NCBI GenBank assembly: GCA_910588895.1
Contig: CAJUSS010000118.1
Coordinates: 1-11,119 of the forward strand
Length of the DNA: 11,119 nt
Origin: an uncultured Lachnospiraceae bacterium
GTDB lineage: Bacteria > Bacillota > Clostridia > Lachnospirales > Lachnospiraceae
Reading direction: 5' to 3'
This document shows, piece after piece, positions 6,433-11,119 of this stretch. The position numbers and the translations under genes were made by a program. The notes under the pieces were generated by a model. The model was given only the letters and a program-made list of their open reading frames with translations. It did no database searches and was not told the DNA's origin. Each line of letters begins with the position of its first letter. Position 1 is the first letter of the stretch.

Positions 6433-7818
6433 ATGAAAAAAAGATGGGGGATGAGGGTCGTCATGCTGTCTGCAGTCTTTATGACAGGGGCGGTCTTGAA
6501 CGGCTGTATGTCGAGCGTCATACAGGATGTGGCGATGGATCTGTATGGGGATAGGGTCCAGGGAGATCCATCAGACAGAACGGGCGCGGATGAAGACGAC
6601 GATGCCGATCCGGCCGACAACCTGGAGGATGGGCAAATGAATAGTCCGGAGGATGGCGCGGACGGCGAAGGCCCGGCGGGAGAGGATCCGGGCGGCGCCG
6701 GCGAGGGCGCTGCAGGTGGAGATACCTCGAAAGAGGAAAGCTACGGCCGCTATATCAAAGAAGAGCTGGAGCCAAAGTATGGAAAGGGGGACAATACTTC
6801 TTTTTCCTATGGCTATGAGGAGATCTCGTACACGGATACGGACTACTGGTTCGCCTCGCCTATGACCGCCCGGTTGGAGGACGGGATCGTGGCCACCTGT
6901 CAGCGGGACTTAGATAAAGACGGTTTTGATGAGCTGCTCCTGCTCTACATAGAGGGGAGTAAAGGCAGCGGAAACGGCCGGAACAGCCTGGGCTTAAAGG
7001 TTTATAGCGAGAAGAACGGGGCTGTAGTGGAAATGGGCGGGTTCCGCATAGAAGACTGTTTTTCCGGGTATAACCGGGAAGAACAGATGATCGGACTGAA
7101 GGATCTGGGAGATAAGCGGCTGATCTATGTAGAACAGGGACGTGGGATCTACACCTGGGCAGACGGAGAGTATCCCAATATCCGTCTCTATCAGTATGAC
7201 GGCAGCTCCCTGAAAGAGATCTACAATGTGAGCGCAGAAGGTTCAGATGGCACCTGGTGGCAGGACTGGGGAAGGGATCTGCATGCTTTTGGCTTTACGC
7301 TCCCCTCCGGGAGCCGGTGGGGAGATATCGGCCTGAACGGTGAACCGGGCTTTGAGGTGCTGGCCTACGGCGAGGGCGTGACCAACGAGCCCCAGAGCGG
7401 ACAGTACACGGATCTGCAGAGGTGGATGCTGGACAATGGCCGGATCGAGGGCGGGATCTATGGCCCCGGCAGTGATATCGTGAAGCGGCTGAACCAGGGC
7501 ATGACGTCCTACACAGGCGGCGGCTATGCCGGCAGCAGCAACGGCTACAGCAGGGCGGAGGACTATATCCTGCCCCAGAGCAGCACCCGCTACCTGACCC
7601 GCCAGGATCTGGCCGGTCTCACGAAAGACCAGCTGCGCCTGGCCCGGAACGAGATCTATGCCCGCCATGGACGGAAATTCCAGACCCAGGAGATCCAGGA
7701 CTACTTTAACAGCAAATCCTGGTACACCGGGACCATCGAGCCAAAGGATTTCCGGGAAGAGTATCTGAACGTGTACGAGAAGGAAAACCTGAAGCTGATC
7801 CAGAGTCTGGAGGACTGA
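6433..7818 (+). CDS. Lipoprotein with the shared domain and a C-terminal YARHG domain
   Basis: 461 residues. Signal peptide with lipobox V-L-N-G-C, lipid Cys at 25. Residues about 40-100 are a low-complexity acidic, Gly-rich linker. The shared domain covers 103-350: K-E-E-L-E-P-K-Y-G-K-G-D-N-T-S-F near its start, loop D-L-D-K-D-G-F-D-E at 159-167, a second conserved Cys in D-C-F-S-G, GSDGTWW, then W-G-D-I-G-L-N-G-E-P-G-F-E. It aligns with the preceding protein over its whole length, with roughly half or more of residues identical by eye, so the genes share this part by tandem duplication. A YARHG domain fills 380-460: Y-L-T-R-Q-D-L, then L-R-L-A-R-N-E-I-Y-A-R-H-G (Y409 to G413), the W-Y block and a final L-N-x-Y-E-K-E-N-L. 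YARHG is an extracellular domain of unknown role. AAGGAGGG (6419-6426) is 6 nt before the ATG. Probably cotranscribed with the FecR lipoprotein. Confidence 0.88.
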   Translation: MKKRWGMRVVMLSAVFMTGAVLNGCMSSVIQDVAMDLYGDRVQGDPSDRTGADEDDDADPADNLEDGQMNSPEDGADGEGPAGEDPGGAGEGAAGGDTSKEESYGRYIKEELEPKYGKGDNTSFSYGYEEISYTDTDYWFASPMTARLEDGIVATCQRDLDKDGFDELLLLYIEGSKGSGNGRNSLGLKVYSEKNGAVVEMGGFRIEDCFSGYNREEQMIGLKDLGDKRLIYVEQGRGIYTWADGEYPNIRLYQYDGSSLKEIYNVSAEGSDGTWWQDWGRDLHAFGFTLPSGSRWGDIGLNGEPGFEVLAYGEGVTNEPQSGQYTDLQRWMLDNGRIEGGIYGPGSDIVKRLNQGMTSYTGGGYAGSSNGYSRAEDYILPQSSTRYLTRQDLAGLTKDQLRLARNEIYARHGRKFQTQEIQDYFNSKSWYTGTIEPKDFREEYLNVYEKENLKLIQSLED

Positions 7819-7875
7819 TCGGATCGCGGCAGCATAAAGGCCCCCGCAGACCGAGTACGAGAAAGAGGACCTCAT

Positions 7876-8592
7876 ATGTACAAAAAGAACCCATTGAGCC
7901 GGCTGGAGCTTTTGCGGGATGCCGCTCCAAAGACCGCAGAGCAGCTCCTGCAGCAGGGCCGGATGGCCGTCTATCCCAAAGGCAGCGTGATCATCCATGC
8001 CAAGGAGCCTTTGAAAACGATCTTTATCCAGCTGACCGGAAAGTCGATCATCTATAATCTGACCCATACCGGAAAACGGAAGATCATCTTCATCCTGGGG
8101 GCCGGGGCTCTCCTCAACGAGCATGTGCTGGATACCCATCCGGCCTCGGTCTTCTGTGAGACGATCGAGGCCAGCAAGATCTTCGCGGTCCCGGCTTTCC
8201 GGTTCGTGGCACTGATGGAAAGGGATTTCCAGTTCACCAAGGCTGTGCTGACGGCGCAGGAGCGGAAGATATGGCGGATGGGGCACCAGTTAAAGAACAC
8301 GATGGGCAGCATCTATATGGAAAAGAAGCTGGCGGCAAAGCTGTGGAAGCTCTCCAGAGATTTTGGAAAGGAGACGCCGGATGGGATCATGATCGATATC
8401 CAGCTTTCGATCACCTTCTTGGCCGATATGCTGGGAGCGCCCAGGGAGACCACCTCCAGGCTCTGCAAGACCTTGGTGGACCTGGGGCTGATCCAGATGG
8501 ATCGGAAGAGGATCACCATCTTAGATCCGGAAAAGATGTCGCATTATTATAAGACCGGTCAGATCGATCGCGGATCCGTACAGGATCCATGA
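7876..8592 (+). CDS. Crp/Fnr family transcriptional regulator, probable regulator of asrABC
   Basis: 238 residues: a cyclic-nucleotide-type beta-barrel sensor domain (about 15-125), a long dimerisation helix (about 130-160) and a winged helix-turn-helix (about 165-225). The recognition helix G-A-P-R-E-T-T-S-R-L places R190, E191 and R195 at the positions of CRP R180, E181 and R185, the residues that read TGTGA. A perfect TGTGA-N6-TCACA site lies 27 bp downstream, before asrA. The N-terminus lacks the FNR iron-sulfur cysteine cluster, and the few Cys (in F-C-E-T and R-L-C-K-T) are scattered, so it is not an FNR-like oxygen sensor by cluster. CRP's cAMP-binding R-S-A signature is also not evident, so the ligand is unknown; it could be an HcpR-like or other redox/NO/haem sensor. 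Start follows GAGGA (7865-7869). It has a terminator after it. Confidence 0.9.
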   Translation: MYKKNPLSRLELLRDAAPKTAEQLLQQGRMAVYPKGSVIIHAKEPLKTIFIQLTGKSIIYNLTHTGKRKIIFILGAGALLNEHVLDTHPASVFCETIEASKIFAVPAFRFVALMERDFQFTKAVLTAQERKIWRMGHQLKNTMGSIYMEKKLAAKLWKLSRDFGKETPDGIMIDIQLSITFLADMLGAPRETTSRLCKTLVDLGLIQMDRKRITILDPEKMSHYYKTGQIDRGSVQDP

Positions 8593-8613
8593 TCATCGGA
8601 CAGATTTATCGTG

Positions 8614-8650
8614 GATTCTGTGACAAAAGTCACAGAATCTTTTTGTTTTT
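8614..8650 (+). terminator. Rho-independent terminator of the Crp/Fnr gene
   Basis: A perfect 11-bp stem GATTCTGTGAC (8614-8624) / GTCACAGAATC (8629-8639) with loop AAAA is followed by TTTTT-G-TTTTT (8640-8650). It starts 22 bp after the stop codon. Its inner stem is also a regulatory palindrome (8619-8634). Confidence 0.92.
8619..8634 (+). promoter_or_regulatory. CRP-type operator TGTGA-N6-TCACA before asrABC
   Basis: TGTGACAAAAGTCACA is an exact 16-bp match to the CRP/HcpR-type palindrome, centred at 8626.5. With the start predicted from the -10 box at 8656-8661 (near 8668), the centre is at -41.5, the class II activator position over the -35 region. The adjoining Crp/Fnr protein has the matching recognition residues. 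Caution: any perfect terminator stem is a palindrome, so the agreement with TGTGA could in part be chance. Confidence 0.68.
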
Positions 8651-8652
8651 AT

Positions 8653-8661
8653 TGATAAAAT
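8653..8661 (+). promoter_or_regulatory. Extended -10 promoter of asrABC
   Basis: TG at 8653-8654, one base, then TAAAAT (8656-8661). The -35 window (8633-8638, CAGAAT) is poor, as expected for an activator-dependent promoter. The start would be near 8668, leaving a leader of about 28 nt with an AAAGGAG box before asrA. Confidence 0.6.
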
Positions 8662-8695
8662 GATAACAACAAGTGTTTGGGAAAGGAGCTGTTAT

Positions 8696-9748
8696 ATGGG
8701 ATATCGCTTATCAAAGACAGGGGCTGGAGAGCTGTTTAGAAAGTGGACCCGGCAATATGACGTGTTCGGGCCAAAACGGATGGAAGGGGAAGGCTGTTTT
8801 TCGGATACAGATATCATCCGTTATGAAAAGATCGATTCCCTGGACGAGGTAGAGTGGGACAGGAAGTCCGACTATCCGTTTAAGGAGGCTTTGCTGGCGA
8901 TCGATGAGACCCTCTTTTATTTTACGGAGGATGAGACCACCGTGCCAAAGGGACCGGATAAGGACCGGCTGATCCTTCTGCGCGCATGCGATCTTAACGG
9001 GGTCAGGCGGCTGGATCAGATCTATCTGCAGAACGGACCGGAGGACTTTTATTATAAACGGATCCGGGAGCGGACCAAGTTCATCCTCATGGGCTGCAGC
9101 AAGACCTGCGAGAACGGTTTTTGTGTCAGCATGGGCACAAACAAGTGCGACGGCTATGATGCGTACATAAAGGTGGCGGGGGATGCGGTCTATCTGGATA
9201 TCCGGGCAGAGGAGCTGGATCCTTATCACGAAGATAAGGCCGGGAGAGACGGGGAGGGCGATGGAGCCGCTGCAGAGGGAGCGCCGGTGGTGATGGATGT
9301 GGTCCCAGACTTTGTGACCGAGAACAAGGAGAAGGTCCTTCTGCCGAAAAACCTTTCCAACGCCAGCTTTGCCAAGCCGATCTGGCAGGAGTACGGCAGC
9401 CGGTGCATCGGGTGCGGCCGCTGTAACTTTGTCTGTCCCACCTGTACCTGCTTTACCATGCAGGACATCTTCTACCGGGATAACCCCAAGGCAGGGGAGC
9501 GGAGGCGCGTGTGGGCGTCCTGCCAGATCGACGGGTACACGGACATGGCCGGCGGCCACGGTTTCCGCAAGAGCCAGGGCGACCGGATGCGGTTCAAGGT
9601 GATGCACAAGATCTATGACTTCGAAAAACGGTTCGGCTACCCCATGTGCGTAGGCTGCGGGCGCTGCGACGATGTGTGTCCGGAGTATATCTCCTACTCG
9701 AATTGTATAAACCGTCTGGCAAAGGAGGAAGACGCCCATGAAAAATGA
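8696..9748 (+). CDS. asrA: Anaerobic sulfite reductase subunit A (iron-sulfur subunit)
   Basis: Electron-transfer subunit of the NADH-dependent sulfite reductase AsrABC, cytoplasmic. Seen in 350 residues: a Cys cluster C134-x3-C138-x4-C143, and two ferredoxin-type 4Fe-4S motifs, C237-x2-C240-x2-C243-x3-C247-P and C318-x2-C321-x2-C324-x3-C328-P. C250 and C252 follow the first motif. Length agrees with the Salmonella AsrA family (about 350). A short acidic, Gly/Ala-rich insertion near 185-198 (EDKAGRDGEGDGAAAEGA) looks lineage-specific. Start choice: AAAGGAG (8682-8688) is 7 nt before the ATG at 8696. The frame extends up to an ATG at 8660, but that start lies inside the -10 box and lacks a ribosome site. 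The 3' end overlaps asrB by 11 bp, indicating translational coupling. Control is most likely by the upstream Crp/Fnr protein. Confidence 0.95.
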   Translation: MGYRLSKTGAGELFRKWTRQYDVFGPKRMEGEGCFSDTDIIRYEKIDSLDEVEWDRKSDYPFKEALLAIDETLFYFTEDETTVPKGPDKDRLILLRACDLNGVRRLDQIYLQNGPEDFYYKRIRERTKFILMGCSKTCENGFCVSMGTNKCDGYDAYIKVAGDAVYLDIRAEELDPYHEDKAGRDGEGDGAAAEGAPVVMDVVPDFVTENKEKVLLPKNLSNASFAKPIWQEYGSRCIGCGRCNFVCPTCTCFTMQDIFYRDNPKAGERRRVWASCQIDGYTDMAGGHGFRKSQGDRMRFKVMHKIYDFEKRFGYPMCVGCGRCDDVCPEYISYSNCINRLAKEEDAHEK

Positions 9749-10529
9749 ATACATCCCCCAGTTATCCACCATACGGGAGGTGATCCGCCACACGGATCTG
9801 GAATACACCTTCCGGATGGAGTTTAAAGGCGACGTTAAGCCGGGACAATTTTTTGAGATCTCCCTGCCGAAATATGGAGAGGCGCCGATCTCCGTCAGCG
9901 GGATCGGGGAGGATACGATCGACTTCACGATCCGCCGGGTGGGCAAGGTGACAAATGAGATCTTTGAGAATTATGCGGGTGACCGTCTGTTCATCCGCGG
10001 CCCCTATGGCAATGGCTTCGATATCCAAGACTATAAGGGAAAGGAGCTGGTGATCGTGGCCGGCGGGACGGGACTGTCGCCGGTCCGGGGCGTGGTGGAG
10101 CATTTTGCCCGCCATCCGGAGGAGGCGAAAAAGACCACCTTGATCGCCGGGTTCAAGTCGCCGAAGGATGTACTGTTCAAGGAGGACTTTGCTTTCTGGA
10201 AGGAGAAGATCGCCGTGACTTGCACGGTGGACACGGCCCCCGAAGGCTACGAAGGACCGGTGGGCATGGTGACCAAGTATATCCCCGGCCTGCAGTTTGA
10301 GGATCTTGAGAACGTGGCGTTCATCTGTGTGGGGCCGCCGGTGATGATCAAGTTCACGGTCATGGAGATCTTGAAGCTGGGTGTGGCTGAGAAGGATATC
10401 TGGGTCTCCCACGAGCGGAAAATGTGCTGCGGCCTGGGCAAATGTGGTCACTGCAAGATCGGATCTGCCTATGTATGCTTAGACGGACCAGTGTTCAACT
10501 ATTTGGACGGCAAAGAGCTGATCGATTAG
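9738..10529 (+). CDS. asrB: Anaerobic sulfite reductase subunit B (flavin/NADH-binding reductase)
   Basis: Takes electrons from NADH and feeds the iron-sulfur subunit. The 263-residue protein belongs to the ferredoxin-NADP reductase/dihydroorotate dehydrogenase electron-transfer family. Seen: an N-terminal flavin-binding beta barrel with F-T-I-R-R-V-G-K-V-T and R-G-P-Y-G-N-G-F; the nucleotide-binding motif V-A-G-G-T-G-L-S-P at 107-115; and a C-terminal 2Fe-2S Cys set C231-x4-C236-x2-C239-x7-C247, with an extra C230. Start: AAAGGAGG lies 9 nt before the ATG, and the gene begins inside the last codons of asrA. The stop codon overlaps the asrC ribosome site. PyrK-type proteins share the architecture, but the asrA and asrC neighbours settle the assignment. 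Confidence 0.95.
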   Translation: MKNEYIPQLSTIREVIRHTDLEYTFRMEFKGDVKPGQFFEISLPKYGEAPISVSGIGEDTIDFTIRRVGKVTNEIFENYAGDRLFIRGPYGNGFDIQDYKGKELVIVAGGTGLSPVRGVVEHFARHPEEAKKTTLIAGFKSPKDVLFKEDFAFWKEKIAVTCTVDTAPEGYEGPVGMVTKYIPGLQFEDLENVAFICVGPPVMIKFTVMEILKLGVAEKDIWVSHERKMCCGLGKCGHCKIGSAYVCLDGPVFNYLDGKELID

Positions 10530-10540
10530 GAGGTGTGGGG

Positions 10541-11119
10541 ATGGGACTGGACATCAATACAAAGAAACTGAAAAAGAACGCCTTTCGCGTATCCAAGGTC
10601 CGGGGGATCGGAGCCTCCAGGATCCGGGTGCCGGGGGGCTACTTGGATGCCAGGGTCTTGAGTATGGTACAGGAGATCGCTGAGGAGTACGGGAACGGAT
10701 ACGTCCATCTGACCACCCGCCAGGGCTTTGAGATCGAGGGGATCCGCTTGGAGGATATGGAGGAGATCAATAAGAAGCTCCAGCCGATCATCGAGCTTTT
10801 GGGCATCAACCAGGAGGAAGCTGGGAAAGGCTATCCGGCCTCCGGCACCAGGAACATCAGCGCCTGCATCGGGAACAACGTATGCCCCTTTGCCAACTAC
10901 AACACGGCGGCGCTGGCTAAGCGGATCGAAAAGGAAGTGTTCCCCAATGACCTGCATTTTAAGATCGCCTGCACCGGCTGCTCCAATGACTGTGCCAAGG
11001 CCAGGATGCATGACTTCGGGATCATCGGCATGACCCGGCCGGAGTACGATCTGGGCCGCTGCGTCCATTGTCAGGCTTGCATGAAGGGCTGTGAGAAGCT
11101 GTCGGTCCGCGCGCTCCGG
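10541..11119 (+). CDS. asrC: Anaerobic sulfite reductase subunit C (sirohaem subunit), 3' end outside the window
   Basis: Catalytic subunit reducing sulfite to sulfide by six electrons. The frame is open for 193 codons to the last base of the window. Seen: an N-terminal ferredoxin-like half (G-G-Y-L-D-A, H-L-T-T-R-Q-G-F-E-I); the sirohaem/4Fe-4S ligands C109-x5-C115 and C147-x3-C151, the standard C-x5-C...C-x3-C pattern, with C144 before; and the beginning of an additional ferredoxin motif C-V-H-C-Q-A-C-M-K-G-C near the edge, which AsrC has and assimilatory reductases lack. The start is set by AGGAGG (10528-10533), 7 nt before the ATG and overlapping the asrB stop; the intergenic gap is 11 bp. 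The usual full length is about 330 residues, so roughly 130-150 are missing beyond the window. Confidence 0.95.
   Translation, partial: MGLDINTKKLKKNAFRVSKVRGIGASRIRVPGGYLDARVLSMVQEIAEEYGNGYVHLTTRQGFEIEGIRLEDMEEINKKLQPIIELLGINQEEAGKGYPASGTRNISACIGNNVCPFANYNTAALAKRIEKEVFPNDLHFKIACTGCSNDCAKARMHDFGIIGMTRPEYDLGRCVHCQACMKGCEKLSVRALR

Noticed and set aside
7243..8286. Minus-strand open frame of about 347 codons across the YARHG lipoprotein and the Crp/Fnr gene
   Set aside because: It crosses two well-supported plus-strand genes and their gap, and has no family motif.
8711..9946. Long minus-strand open frame of about 411 codons opposite asrA
   Set aside because: Arg/His/Val/Leu-rich shadow of the GC-rich asrA and asrB codons, with no recognisable domain and no ribosome site. 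The plus-strand genes are certain.

Overview
The window looks like chromosomal DNA of an anaerobic Firmicute, most likely Lachnospiraceae or related Clostridia. Reasons: strong AGGAGG-type ribosome binding sites, moderately high GC, a DUF3793-flavodoxin pair, a secreted protein with the W-W-Y/D-G-N-G-D-G wall-type module common in gut Lachnospiraceae, and an asrABC dissimilatory-type sulfite reductase operon. The species cannot be fixed from the sequence alone.

Layout. (1) 1-230: a visibly AT-richer edge. On the minus strand it carries the 5' end of a TnpX-type large serine recombinase, disrupted after nine codons by an apparent 2-nt deletion and running off the left end. It is preceded by a long perfect inverted repeat. 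This is probably the relic or border of an integrated mobile element. (2) 272-1540: a strong promoter with a GTTAG/CTAAC operator array just downstream, driving a DUF3793 protein and a short-chain flavodoxin. The array resembles DtxR/IdeR-family iron-dependent repressor boxes, which fits flavodoxin replacing ferredoxin under iron limitation. (3) 1595-2515: an independent promoter, a leader hairpin, a secreted wall-type protein with a C-terminal His/Cys zinc-like module, and a clear terminator. (4) 2595-4767: an extended -10 promoter and a GlgX/isoamylase-type GH13 debranching enzyme. (5) 4837-7818: two adjacent lipoproteins sharing an unnamed C-x-x-D-x-D-x-D-G domain of about 250 residues. In the first it follows a FecR domain; in the second it precedes a YARHG domain. 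(6) 7876-11119: a Crp/Fnr regulator, then a terminator hairpin whose stem contains a perfect TGTGA-N6-TCACA operator, then asrA, asrB and the first 193 codons of asrC.

How the parts work together. The regulator keeps the R-E-x-x-x-R recognition residues of E. coli CRP. The operator centre lies 41.5 bp before the start predicted from an extended -10 box, which is the class II activator position. The most economical reading is that this regulator controls asrABC, which reduces sulfite to sulfide using electrons passed through AsrA (Fe-S) and AsrB (flavin/2Fe-2S) to the sirohaem subunit AsrC. The lipoprotein pair is the least explained part of the window.
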